From Gonapodya prolifera JEL478 (Eukaryota; Monoblepharomycota; Monoblepharidomycetes; Monoblepharidales; Gonapodyaceae), in NCBI GenBank assembly GCA_001574975.1, contig KQ965761.1:86027-150026 (forward strand): 64,000 nucleotides of DNA, written 5' to 3'. The first letter of the stretch is position 1; every line of letters starts with the position of its first letter. Made by a program: the position numbers and the translations under genes. Under the pieces are notes generated by a model that worked only from the letters and a program-made list of their open reading frames with translations, was not told where the DNA came from and did no database searches. This document shows, piece after piece, positions 45,748-56,884 of this stretch.

Positions 45748-48700
45748 ATGGACCTCGACCCATCGACCGAAGTACCGCTCACCACCCGCACCACGGCGAT
45801 CGACACCTCGAGCATTCTCCCGTCGCAAATCGTCGTCCGGGACTTGACATACAGCGTGGACGTTCGAGACCCGGGGTTTCGCAAATCCTCCCCGCTCTCA
45901 CGCCCTCCTCTGGTGGAAAAGACCATCCTAAAGCAAATCAACGTGGTGTTGTGCGTGTCGCAATGCCTCTTCGCATTCAGCCTGCTTCGAATCGAGTCTA
46001 CTTTGCTGACACGCTCTTGTTGTTCCAAACTATCTCGTAGCCAACCTGGCCGCCTGACGGCGATCTTGGGCGCCAGTGGAGCTGGAAAGACGTCACTTCT
46101 TTACGCGTGAGTGTCCTTGGAAACCGAACCTGTACTTCCTCGAGCTGTTAGCGTACTGCGATCACCATGTCTCGCTTTAGCATTGCAGGAACCCTCAGTC
46201 ATGGGCACGTATCGGGAAACAGTGAGTTAAAGTTCCCGTGACCTTTGCCAGCTGATACCAGATGCTCATCGACACAACGCACGACGCGCACCGATTCAAG
46301 TCATGGTGAACGGCGAAGACGTGGCCGGACCCGACCTGAAGAAGCTCTCTGGATTCGTCTTCCAGGTAAGCCGTCCTCAATGCCTTTTCTAGCCTCACTC
46401 TGACGAAGTCAATTCTTCTGCACTCCATCTTCTCCATTCAGGACGACCTCCTCTTCCCAACCATGACCGTCCGTGAGTCACTCACCCAAAGCGCCACCTT
46501 ACGTCTTCCCGAGCCCATACCCCGCGCTGAAAAGGATCGGCGCGTGGACGAGACGATCAAGGAGCTCAGGTTGGATCCCGCCGCGGATACGGTTGTTGGG
46601 TCGCATTCAGTCAAGGGTGAGTGGGCATGCACCTCTGGACAGGTCTTTTGTCCGGTATGACGTGCAGCGAATGACGATGCCCCGTTCTTCGTTTGCTTAC
46701 GATGTTGCTGTGTGGTGCGGTGCTGACGCAGGCATTTCTGGCGGAGAAAGGAAGAGACTCTGCATTGGGATGGAGCTCATCACGGTAAGCTTTCACGAGT
46801 GCGCTTTTCACAGGGTAGTACAGGAACATAACCGATCCTTACTTGTTCCTATTCCTACACACCAAACCAGAACCCGGCTGTTCTATTCCTCGACGAGGTG
46901 AGCCATAATACTGTATTATTCGTGGCAGAACAAACGACTGATCGTCCAGGTACTTAGCCGACGTCAGGACTGGATTCCTTCACGGCGTTCAGCGTTGTGG
47001 AACTGTTGAAGCACTTGTCGTCTACTGGTCGGACCATCGTTACCACGGTAAGCAGTGACAGGGGATTTGTTTCTGTTACGTGCCTCAAGGTTATTAAATT
47101 TCTGCAATCGGTCGCCTTTTATGTAAATCACACGTCGACCTCCCTTAATCCTCAGATCCACCAACCCTCTTCCGAAATCTTCCAACTCTTCGACGACGTG
47201 CTCGTTCTTGCCCAGGGTTCCGTGCTCTACCACGGGCCCATGAGTCACGTCGTGCCCTACTTCTCCAAGCACGGCTTCGAATGCCCGCAGTACTCTAACC
47301 CGGCAGACTTCTTGTTCATGTCCGTCCTTAATCCTAAGCTGGACCCCTCGCCCGTGCCGGGGCTCGTCGCCGCGTTTAAGGCGGATTCGTTGTACGAGGA
47401 GGTGGCAAGGGCGATTGACAAACCGGCAAGGGGGGGAATTTCGAAAGACGTGCTCAAGCAGCAGGCGGGGTTCGGAACGCAGGTGTGGGAGCCTTGTTGC
47501 TGTGTTGGTGTGCTGTTTGAGAGATATCTCACCCTCGATCGCCCACTCGCCACATTCTGGCAGTTCTCGTTCCTGTACATGCGCGCGTTCCGCAACGCCA
47601 CCCGCAACAAGCTCATGCTGCGCGCTCGTGCCGGCCAAGTGATTTTCCTCAACGTGCTCATTGGCTTGATTTACCTCAACATTCCAGGGAGGGTTGCCAA
47701 TTCGCAAGTCCAGGCGAGTTGAGTTCGCGATTTGTGGACCAGAAGATGTTCTCCGGAGTGACGTTAATCGTGAGCTAATAAACACGTTGCACACTTGTAG
47801 GATCGTGCGGGTCTGCTTTTCTTCCTCAGTGTGGCGAACGTGAGTTGAACGGAGGGACCGGGGCCTGCTTGATCTTTGCTGCTCAAGTGACCAATGTGGC
47901 GACTGACGACCCGGTCTAATATTGCGGATTCACAGCTGCTCACAGCCATGCTCAACGTCCTCGCCATATTCGCCTTGGAGAGAACAGTCTTCGAACGTGA
48001 GCACGGCGCGGGTTACTACGGGCTTCCATCGTACTTTCTCAGCAAGATCAGCGTTGAGGTGAGTCACCAAATGCCATGCCACAGCTCAGCGCTTCAGAAA
48101 CCACCTCACGAGCATCAAAATCGCAAGCTCCCCTACCAAATCATCCTCCCTTTCATCGGAACAACAATCTCGTACTGGATGGCGGGCTTTCAGAGGACGG
48201 GAGAGCACTACATTGTTGCCGTGCTTTATTGCATTCTGATGGTGAGCTGGACGAGTGTTTGACACAACGTTGAACTGCGTGACGGTGATGCTCTTGAATA
48301 TCTCCGACCTTGTTGACGCACTCCCCAGTCTCTTTGTGGATTCGCACTCGGGATTCTCTTCGGCTCCATCTTCCCCTCTATTGAGATCGCTCTCGCAATC
48401 GTACCGATGGTGTTCATGGTATGTGTGATCCACGCGCGAAAAGTATCACCGAGCATCCCGCCTAAAACATAGACCATCTTCGTGGTGTCTCCAGCCGCTA
48501 CTTTTGTTCACAGGTCTTCTTGTCAACAATTCAACGATCCCGCCGTACCTGGACTGGTTAAAGTGGCTCGTACGTCAGTGATCGCGGTGACTTGAGAAGA
48601 TGTTATATTCACCTTTCACACCGACCCAAGGCACCAACCAAGTACGGATTTGAAGGTCTCTTTCAGAACGAGTTCAGCACCCTCCTCCTTCCCGTTGTGG

Positions 48701-48936
48701 GCGACCCATCTGCAACGTATCCCGGCAACGTCGCCGTCGCTCAATTTGGGCTTGACCGCGACGGGCTTTCGCGGTGGTCCTTGTTTGTCATTTTAGCCAG
48801 CTTTGTTGTCGCCCTTTTAGGCTTGGCTTACCTCGGACTCCTGCGTCTGGTGGTCGCGAGCGACGGAGCAAGAGCACAGGTGCGGAGCGCAACGAGGAAA
48901 GTGGAAGAGGTCGAAGCAGGGTCTTCGAAGGCGTAA
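45748..48936 (+). CDS. ABCG (White/WBC) half-size ABC transporter
   Basis: The protein begins MDLDPSTEVPL and has one ATP-binding domain followed by one membrane domain, the reverse order typical of subfamily G. Walker A is ILGASGAGKTSLLYA; FVFQDDLLFPTMTVRE follows; the signature is ISGGERKRL; Walker B and D-loop are LFLDE-PTSGLDS, completed by an exon join. The membrane part has about six spans, for example LLTAMLNVLAIFAL, PYQIILPFIGTTISYWMAGF, GFALGILFGSIFPSIEIALA and LFVILASFVVALLGLAYLGL. Introns are numerous and phase-correct. Substrates (lipids, sterols or drugs) are unknown. It must dimerise to act. It converges on SEC62. Confidence 0.92.
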
Positions 48937-49129
48937 TGTTGCCTCGACGAAAGATCAATTGCATGCGAGTTTGGGGTTTGGGTCGGTCGTTAGATAATTT
49001 TAGTGTTGTACTCTCCAAAGTTATAATAATTCCTTTCGCAATTACAATGCCACTAACAGAATGTTCTCATCAGGAATCTCATGTCTAGCAAAGAAAGAAA
49101 GTGCGCGTGTGTGTATCAAGACCAAACAT

Positions 49130-50053
49130 CTAACGCTCCGCTCCTGACGCCGACACATCACCATCGGCACCTTCGTCCACCTTTTCACTAACTTCGGCTC
49201 CAGAATCCGCCGACGTGGCGCCATTTCCACTCCTCTTCTTCTTCCCTTTCTGTCCGGGAGCTTGGTCCCAGCCCCAAACTGGTTTGAAGCTGTCCACCAC
49301 AGACACGTCCTCGAACAGGTTGGGGAACAACCATAATCCTTGGCGAGCGAAGACAATGTAGGTGACCAGCCAGAGGATAGCTCGCACGATGACCATCCCG
49401 AAAAAGACGCCAAGAAGGATGAGAAGCCCGACGGAGATGTACCAAACTCCTATCCGCAGTTGGACAGGCCACAAAGGGAACATGACACCGGCTAAGGTAA
49501 TCATGACAATCCCAAGACCCAGTAGATTTCGATACAGTTGGGAGCCCTGGTAGACCCACACGAACTGCGCTTCTGCCGCAAAGGTTTGGCCCGGAACAAC
49601 CCGAAGGACACGTGATTTCGGAGCTTCTCGCTCAACCCGAATGATAAGGCCATGCTGAAGAAACGAAGACAATAGGTCCGCGACATCTTCGTCAGTTTTC
49701 AAGGAGGGAGGGTGTTTCTCGTCAGATTTGGATGTTGAGTTTTTCGAGGCGTTCTTGTAGGCATCCGACTTGAAAGCTTTCATGGCGGACTTGCCTGCGG
49801 TTTGGGTATGTTCGGAAAAGTCACGGTATGGGGCGAACCGGGCCGTCACCATCAGATGCGAAAGGGGAGTTCTCGATTTGTTTCCATCGCGCTCACCTTT
49901 GAAGTATTCGACTCTGCTCTCCGCAAGAATGCCTTCCTTCAGCCGTATTTTCGCCTTTCCACTTCGTAGAAAGTCTGCCGCGAGCACTACATTCTTGGGG
50001 ACATCAGAGAAGTCGTTGGGTGTTGGCGACTGCGGAGATTGTAAAAGGACCAT
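49130..50053 (-). CDS. ER translocon subunit Sec62
   Basis: Sec62 acts with Sec61/Sec63 in post-translational import into the ER. From the ATG at 50053 come PKNVVLAADFLRSGKAKIRL and VEYFKG, then an in-frame GT-AG intron (donor near 49897), KSAMKAFKSDAYKNASKN, an insertion of charged residues, FVWVYQGSQLYRNLLGLGIV, MFPLWPVQLRIGVWYISVGL (spans 1-2), and PNLFEDVSVVDSFKPVWGWD, which is a Sec62 hallmark. The tail is basic then acidic. The intron is open in the reading frame, so it can be missed by simple translation. It converges with the ABCG gene; 193 bases separate their stops. Confidence 0.9.
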   Translation of the reverse strand: MVLLQSPQSPTPNDFSDVPKNVVLAADFLRSGKAKIRLKEGILAESRVEYFKGERDGNKSRTPLSHLMVTARFAPYRDFSEHTQTAGKSAMKAFKSDAYKNASKNSTSKSDEKHPPSLKTDEDVADLLSSFLQHGLIIRVEREAPKSRVLRVVPGQTFAAEAQFVWVYQGSQLYRNLLGLGIVMITLAGVMFPLWPVQLRIGVWYISVGLLILLGVFFGMVIVRAILWLVTYIVFARQGLWLFPNLFEDVSVVDSFKPVWGWDQAPGQKGKKKRSGNGATSADSGAEVSEKVDEGADGDVSASGAER

Positions 50054-50290
50054 GAGTCCACTTGTCGAGGAACCAGATTTCAATGAGCGTATGATTCCGG
50101 ACCTGATTTTGAGCCATCACGTCTGTATGATTGCTTTTGGATGGAAGGGTTTGTGCCAACACATCATCAGTCAGAAATAAATTCAACAAAGATTCATGAA
50201 AGAATCTCCAACGTGTAGAAACATGAATACCGTACAGAAAATTGGATCTACATTACACGACGTCAACTAGTGGTACTATGACGGTTCATG
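50054..50290. other. Upstream of SEC62, nothing recognised
   Basis: No feature could be supported in this short spacer. Confidence 0.4.
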
Positions 50291-51790
50291 TCACTCTCTT
50301 TCGCTTGACCCGTTCAGATGCCCTCTCATCGACAAAATCTCTTGACTACTGTCAGTAGGGTACCCATTCACCACTTTCCCGTTACTTGTGATATCTACCG
50401 GGGTTTTTCGCTTTGTTCCTCTCCCCGCAGATGCCGATCCACTGTCCTTGTCATACACAAGCCCGGGGCGACGGGCCTTGGACAGTATAACATCGGGATC
50501 AGGGAGTTCCTCTTCTCAGCAGAAAGTCTCTCTCGTCCTCAGCTAGAAACTGGAGTGGTGGCGCCTTCTGCTTTGGTTTGACAACTGGTTCGGGGGTTCT
50601 TGCTTACTCGTGTCCCGATCAGAAATCTCTGAAAGATTTCCTGGAGCCGTGGATCGCCCCCTAAGACGGGGCCCGGAAACCAGTTATTTGAGGTTACTCG
50701 TCGAATCCATCGAAGTGAGCTTGAGGGGCATCACTTTCGACTTTTCCACTTTCGTTTTCGGGGCCCGTTTGGTCGCAGGACCTGAAATTCGCACACCTGC
50801 ATAGCCAAATCAACCAATTGCGCGACCGCACCCTCCCTGTCGTTCGCGTACTGCGCCGCGGCCCATTCGGCGGCCAGCGTCTCCACACTGCCCTTCCCCT
50901 CCACAACGTGGTCGAACGGTGTCATTTCCACATCGCCCTCTTTGGCACTGTGGAGAGCGGCGCGCTTGCGGCCTTGTCCAGCCCCGGGGGTTTGGGTTTA
51001 GTAGCCCCCACCTTGGCTTTCCCCTTCCCCTTCCTTTTGGTCGCCGGCGCAGCGTCACTCTTGCTGCCCTCATCGTCATCGCCGCTTTCCCCGGTCTCTG
51101 CGTCGCTTCCCTCGTCGCGCGGTGTCGCAGGCCGTCTCTTGCGCGGGCTACGTGTCTGCTCCGGTGCGGGTTCAGGCTCCTGAAAATGGGACTCGTTCTC
51201 CTTATTGGAATGACGGTGTCACGGTCGGCCCCAGCCTCCTCCTCCACATCCTCATCGTCTGCTTGCGCCGAGTTCGGTACTTTTACAGCTGAAGTGCGAC
51301 ACCCACACGAGGGGCTCGATGCACCACCTCGTTTGGTCTGACGAGGCGAAGATACTGCAGCGAATGTGGCTGGAGAGATATCGTCATCTAAAGCTGGTTC
51401 CAGATCACTTTTTGCTAATTCATGGAAAAGTACTGTAATTAACAACGTCCACTGGAAGCTCATAACTCCACGTACCTGCCACCTTCCGGCGATTCCCACC
51501 GTCCGTCTCGGCCTCATTTTCGTCCCCGGCCTTCCTTTTTAACGACCTCGTCGCTCTCTGCTTGGGTTCCTCGATCTCCTCGATCTCTCCGTCTCCTGGC
51601 TATCGGCGACTTCCTCGTCCTCCTCGCGGTCCTCCTCCACGGGCATTGGTTTGGCTGGTTTCGGTTAGGCGTTTTTGCCTTTTTCCGCGCGGCACTGTGG
51701 TAGGTGTGTTTGTGATGGAGCGGCTGTGACGAGAGGGACGGTGGGCGTTTGACGGTCCGACGCGGACGAGCTGGCAAACTCACAGGGTCC
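50291..51790 (-). pseudogene. Cohesin SA/Scc3-like N-terminal stub
   Basis: Minus-strand exons give basic/acidic tracts (PKQRATRSLKRKAGDENEAE; KRKGKGKAKVGATKPKPPG) and then VEMTPFDHVVEGKGSVETLA, AEWAAAQYANDREGAVAQLV and DLAMQ, which resembles the conserved start of SA/Scc3 proteins (the xxW(L/A)xxYxxDRExALxxLVNF pattern). After this only SCDQTGPENESG-like and QEIFQRFLIGTR-like pieces follow, and the frame near 50291-50495 (SKARRPGLVYDKDSGSA) ends at 50291. The STAG and HEAT-repeat body (about 800 residues) is absent. A frame change lies at a C5G4 run near 50985. Truncated gene copy or misassembled fragment; product call is tentative. Confidence 0.4.
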
Positions 51791-52666
51791 TCACCATCGC
51801 TTGAGAGAGTAAATAGCCCTTTGCAACGTTAGAGACGGAAGATTTGTCGGCTCAACGATCCCTTTATGGTCTGCAACAATAGCGCGGAGGACGATGGCTG
51901 GTACGGAGGACGCGAAGGGACGCCAAAAGAGCAATTGAGGGTGATGGGGAGCCGTGGGGAGTCTCCTTATGGAGAGAATGCATTTGAAAGTAAAAATGCA
52001 TGCTCCAACTGAACCAATTTGTGGACTCATCCCATGCCGGTCTCCGGTGCAATCGGACTGATTAACACCATTTATTTGCACAGGCCATCTTCAGTGCCTG
52101 AGGTGCCACCGAGACATGCGAAGTGCTGCCTTCCTCTCCATCTGATCGGTGCCACTGTCGATCGAAGAACTCTCCGACGGACCGAGCGAAGCTGAACTCT
52201 GTCGGTCTGCATCGGATCGCCACATTCTCCAATGAGCCCTATCCACTCGACTTCCTCTGGGAGCTCCCCCAGGCAGACTTCAATTAATCCAAGACGTTCT
52301 TCGGCGCCAGCCGATGGCACCCGATCGCACCCGATCGCACAACAACAAATCTAAATCTCCCAGAGAGACCAAAGGCTTCATCGGTCCGCTCTGGTTGTTG
52401 ATGCAAGAAGGTGTCACCCAAAAGGTTTCACAAGACTTTGTAACAGACGCCGGTTGGGTAACAAGGTTGCTGGAACATTCGACCTATTCTGTGTGGGCTT
52501 TGTGCCTGCTATAAGTGGACTCTGTGTGTCTTGGACAGCGGTGGGTGCTCGAATTTGATAATTAGAGAAAGGCGAATTAGGTGGCCCTTTATCACCTCTT
52601 ACCTCTCACCTCTCACCTTCTCTGCAGGGTCTCGCATATGGCTGGGGATCTTTTCTTGTCTCTTTC
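51791..52666. other. Intergenic, nothing recognised
   Basis: A short tandem word CACCCGATCG is repeated near 52317-52335. No gene was seen. Confidence 0.4.
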
Positions 52667-53251
52667 ATGATCATGACTATATCTTTTTGCCTGTCACAGC
52701 GGTCGCGAATGCCGCCCAACTCACCGCAGGGACAGCAATCGCCTCATGATCTGACTTCGTCACCGCACACTCANCGCCAGCGGCAAAGCGATGCCACCGC
52801 CCACACAACACCCGCAACACCGGCAACACCGCTTCCCACACGGGGACAGGCCGCACCCGTGCCCATTGTCGAGGTCGNCATCCCGCAATACCATCCTCGG
52901 GAGACTCTCCCACCAAAACACATTCCGGAGCCGTGGGAAACGTCCTCCGTGTNNNNNNNNNNNNNNNNNNNNNNNNNNNNNNNNNNNNNNNNNNNNNNNN
53001 NNNNNNCGTGTCGGCTGCACGACGACGGGCAACCGTGCGTCCTTACATTCCCGCACGGCCCTCGAAGCAGCGAACCCTCGCGCAAGGTCGGGGTCCAACT
53101 GCGGGTCGTGAGAAAGGAGGGAAAGCAGGCGGCGCTCTGGCCTGTGCAACGAGTCTCGCCCTTTATCGTGGATTCGCAGGGGACCCGGCCAGGTCCTTTA
53201 GGCCCGAAACCGAAAGGAGGAGGACATCAAGTTTGTGTTGGGCGGAAATGA
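52667..53251 (+). CDS. Low-complexity hypothetical protein across a gap
   Basis: An ATG at 52667 opens a Pro/Thr/Ala-rich frame (for example TTPATPATPLPTRGQAAPVP) containing two single ambiguous bases and a 54-base N run (52953-53006), ending at 53251. The gap length may be artificial, so the join is not reliable. No family recognised. Confidence 0.25.
   Translation: MIMTISFCLSQRSRMPPNSPQGQQSPHDLTSSPHTXRQRQSDATAHTTPATPATPLPTRGQAAPVPIVEVXIPQYHPRETLPPKHIPEPWETSSVXXXXXXXXXXXXXXXXXXXCRLHDDGQPCVLTFPHGPRSSEPSRKVGVQLRVVRKEGKQAALWPVQRVSPFIVDSQGTRPGPLGPKPKGGGHQVCVGRK
52953..53006. other. Assembly gap (54 N)
   Basis: Unknown sequence inside a low-complexity frame. Confidence 1.
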
Positions 53252-53339
53252 CCAGCGCGCTACCGTTCAGTGGGGGACCTCAGTGAAAGATAACGGACTT
53301 AAAGCTCACGACATTGAACTTTCATAGTTTATCAACAGC

Positions 53340-53507
53340 ATGTCGCAGTACTTTACCACTCTCTTTGGGACTCCTCCTGAGTTTGGGGCACTATTTGTGG
53401 CATTCGTCTTCATCTTCATTAACATTATCCTGGCACTTCCCACCAAAGTTTTCTCGGACCAAAACCGCGAAAGACGTCATTTTTCCATTGCCTTTTTGCA
53501 CACATGA
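53340..53507 (+). CDS. Small single-span membrane protein candidate (55 aa)
   Basis: ATG at 53340 opens 55 codons: a short head MSQYFTTLFG, one strong membrane span (FGALFVAFVFIFINIILAL) and a charged tail (FSDQNRERRH). No family recognised. A minus-strand frame overlaps, so this is only a candidate. Confidence 0.3.
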   Translation: MSQYFTTLFGTPPEFGALFVAFVFIFINIILALPTKVFSDQNRERRHFSIAFLHT

Positions 53508-53885
53508 TTCGTTTCCTCCAAAAATGGGCATGAGGAGTCTGTAAAAGCAGTCGGCCAAGAGAACTGGGCACCAGATTAAATCTTCATGGGGCATTAGTGG
53601 GAGTGGATAGTACCGATTGTTACAGAACACAAGAATGAATTATGTAATCGCACTGGTCTGGTACATGGCATCGCGACATTGTTGCGCCGCCGCCAAGGTG
53701 CAATCCCAAAACGTTGCGTTGGACATATATCTCTCCCACCTCAATCGTTCTTTGTCTTCCCCGACCCTCCAGTCAGCTCCCCCCCTGCCGCACCATACTA
53801 CCACCACCCGCGGCGGCCCCCTTCCTCACACCTCACTCTGTCCGCCACCTCCCTGACCTCGGGACTCAAGGCCACAATCCTTTCC

Positions 53886-54566
53886 TCAAGAAGACCACCT
53901 TCTCCATCGCTTCTTCACCGCACGGATCAGTTCCTCGCGCCGCTCTTTGTCCTGCACCCTCCTGAATGGCCCGAACGCGCCCCGGAACCCTTTCCTGGCC
54001 TCGTCACGCATGGTGCGGGCAAAGGCATCGAAAGTGGAAAGCAACAAGTGCATGTCAGCCACGTCGGTGGCGAACGCAAAGAGGACAGACAGCTCGTGCG
54101 AGGAGCCCACAAATGTCGTGGTGGAGAGTTTCCACGCGATGACTTCGAGTTGCGGATGGGGACGCGGCTGGTCCCCGGAATCAGGTGAAGAACAGCGGGC
54201 AGGCGCAGGACCAGAACACGACGCGGGCCTCGAGGACCACACCAGCGACGTAAAGAAGCACGCGCCCGTAAGCCGCCCGCATCCCCGACGTCGAGTTTGC
54301 GGGACTTCCGTTCCCGGCGTGATGAACCACATGAGGACGAGGAACGCCGTCTGGGCGACGTGGTGGCCCCAAAACATATGGAACGCCGCGCGCCAGAGGT
54401 ATTCGGATTCCGTCTTGCACGACGGTGTGAGGTGAGCGCAGCGAGTAAGCGCGATGGGGCCGAAGCGGTCGTAGGCGTGGCGGGTCGGAGGGGTCGTGAG
54501 GACTTCGTAGCTTTGAGGTTGGTTCAGGTGGGGAACGGGATGAGGGGGTTATGGGGTATGGGAGAG

Positions 54567-54604
<38 letters not shown>

Positions 54605-55302
54605 GTTAAGATGGGTCAAATTGTTGGTTCAAGCAAGATTTGAAGAGTTCGTGATCTGTGGTGACGGCAACTCATGCGTCCGGGAGTGTCGATGAGTGAC
54701 CGGATCAGTTGGCGTCCTCCTTTCCACAAGGCAACGCTACCGAGGGTCGCACTCGCCCATGAAGTAGTTCTCCAGCTACCGCATCGGGAATTCCTTCCAC
54801 GCCGAAGCAATATGTTGACTCTCTTACCAACTTATGAGGTTGACAACCATCACAGCCGTGCGGCCACCCCGGACTCGATGAGAATGCGCGAGCTCAATAA
54901 AAAAAGATATCCTGAGTAATGTTGACTCAATATGGTGCGACGGGTGTGCAATTATGTCGCCCGCCAGCACCGGCAACCATTCCGACGCCCCCAATAGTCT
55001 AAACTCACGCTTCTCGCACTGCCCTGCACATAAGCTCAGCTCCGCTCTCTCCTCGTCGCCTTCCTGGGCCTTATCGGGATGATACACCAATGGCACTTCC
55101 TTCGACCGGGCGACCCTGACGTCGAACCCATCATCCTGTGACACTCCACCGGACGCTGAGACCTTTTTGGTGTACAACGACCACGGAACAGAATGATACG
55201 GGGTCTTTCGACCCCAAGAATGTCGTACAGTGTCGGGGTTTGGCTGAGTGGAAAATGTTGTGAATGATGGACGATGCGATGTTGGGGACAAATCGGCCAC
55301 AT
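53886..55302 (-). CDS. Membrane-anchored J-domain (DnaJ-like) protein
   Basis: The ATG at 55302 gives MWPICPQHRIVHHSQHF and PTLYDILGVE, the start of a J-domain. The HPD motif follows in ALVYHPDK-like sequence (VPLVYHPDKAQEGDEE), and a later exon gives QSYEVLTTPPTRHAYDRFGP, the J-domain end. Beyond it come a span HHVAQTAFLVLMWFITPG and a second, AYGRVLLYVAGVVLEARVVF, then a charged tail ending KKRWRRW at 53886. J-proteins recruit and stimulate Hsp70. The layout recalls fungal membrane J-proteins such as Jid1. Internal joins around helix II are not resolved, and an intron holds a 35-base G tract on the plus strand. Confidence 0.6.
54568..54602. repeat. Poly-G tract (35 bases)
   Basis: Uninterrupted G run on the plus strand, inside an apparent intron of the J-domain gene (C on its coding strand). 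Longest of four such tracts in the window. Confidence 0.9.
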
Positions 55303-55496
55303 TGCCACGGTTTTCCATGGCGACGTGTCCCGCACGGCGAACGCGGATGTCTGGTAGGCGGAGTGGACACCCACAAGAAGTGTAGATGGCAAACAATACT
55401 AGACAAGTGTAGACTAGACTCCCGGCTGCAACATGAAGTGGAAGTACCCTAAGTCTGCTGCAACTCTGCCTCCCACTTCTTCCCCCACACTCCGCA
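55303..55496. promoter_or_regulatory. Divergent promoter, J-domain protein and methyltransferase
   Basis: The two start codons are 194 bases apart on opposite strands. No sharp TATA element was seen. Confidence 0.4.
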
Positions 55497-56555
55497 ATGC
55501 CCGACCAGCAGTTCTGGCAATCGCGATGGGACGCAAACCGCATCGCTTTCCACCAATCGAAGGTTAACCCGTAAGTCGACTCCCACTATCTCTTTTACAC
55601 ATGCAATCGTAATCACACATCGCACTCAGATCCCTCGCCGAGTTCGTCCACCGTTTGCCCCAACCGACAGCCGACACTCCGCACCCACTCGTGCTGGTTC
55701 CTTATTGCGGAAAATCCCTCGATTTGCTCTTTCTCGCCGACAAGGGCTATCGTGTTGTCGGTATCGAGTTTGTACAGAAGGCAAGCTCCAGAGAACATCG
55801 CCACGCTCTCCTTCCGTCGTCAGCTCGCACCGCACCACCGTGTAGTAGGCGTGCCGCGACTTCTTCACCGAAAACAACCTCACCTACACCACATCATCCA
55901 CACCTTCTGGCCGAACTTTCTTCCACACATCTGACGGATCGATCACTCTCGTGCCGGGAGATTACTTCACGTTCAATTGGGAACACGTGCCCGACGCGCC
56001 TTGGCTCGCGGGACCGGTGGATGCGGTGTATGACCGCGCAGCCTTGATTGCGAACGAGCCTGAGGCTCGTGGACGGTGAGTGGATTGTGTCAAGGTTGCA
56101 GTCTGTCTGAGAGTAGTGCCGAGTGGCGGGGAAGTGAAGTAAAACCGGAAAGCACGAGAGCGGAAGGGAGCGCAGGGAGCCGGGACTTGCAGTTCCTGGC
56201 CAAGGGCTCCCAGTATCTCGGAATGAACTCTGACACAGCGAATATGCAAATTGGTCTCATCGCCTCCACCCTCTCCTTTCTTCCCCCACCCAGCTACGCC
56301 GCGCACACCCTCTACCTCCTCCCTCCACCGACCCACCCCGTCGCCGTCCCAATTCTCCTGATCATCACCACGTACGATCAATCAGCCATGTCTGGTCCGC
56401 CCTTCAGTGTCCCACTTTCCGAGGTAGAGACATCCTACGGGAGGGAAGGAGGGTGTACAGTGGAGGTGGTGAAAGTGTCTAAGCCGTATGAATTCCGAGG
56501 GGGAGTCAAGCATGTGGAGACGGTGGTTGTGTGCATGAGGGGTGGGAAGGCGTAA
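55497..56555 (+). CDS. TPMT-superfamily S-adenosylmethionine methyltransferase
   Basis: From the ATG at 55497: FWQSRWDANRIAFHQSKVNP, LVLVPYCGKSLDLLFLADKG (SAM motif), VVGIEFVQK, then DFFTENNLTY, TLVPGDYFTF, VDAVYDRAALIANEP, YAAHTLYLL and GPPFSVPLSEVE, which follow thiopurine methyltransferases throughout. The second intron (55781-55848, 68 bases) begins GC rather than GT in the context AAG|GCAAGC; removing it joins VQK to ACRDFFTENN in frame. Bacterial-type TPMTs act on thiols, halides or metalloids, so the substrate is open. It is divergent from the J-domain gene. Confidence 0.88.
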
Positions 56556-56884
56556 AGAAAAGTTGGGAGGGGTAAGGAATGTGGAAGGTATTTGCGGCGT
56601 GGCCGAGGCCGGTTGACCAAGTATTTGGTGTATCACATTCGAAAAATTTGGGTTCTACGTCGTGCGCTTTTGTCAAGAGTGATGAGTGTCAAGGCAATGA
56701 AAAGGGGGAGCGACGGACCTGTAGTAGCAAAAACTTTGCACTTCATGCCTGTCATGCAGGTCCAAGACGCACGTCCCATTCGCTCGACTACAGAAAAACA
56801 GTTTCTGTGACGTCTTGAGGCCTGAAGTAGCTACAGAATAGCGCCCAGGCCACTCAGGTATTTCTCGGAGAAGATATAAATGAT
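56556..56884. other. Intergenic, nothing recognised
   Basis: No feature supported. Confidence 0.4.

Noticed and set aside
54824-55543. A 239-codon minus-strand frame over the TPMT start
   Set aside because: It overlaps the TPMT N-terminus and mixes J-domain exons with intron sequence; only its J-domain part is kept, in the spliced gene.
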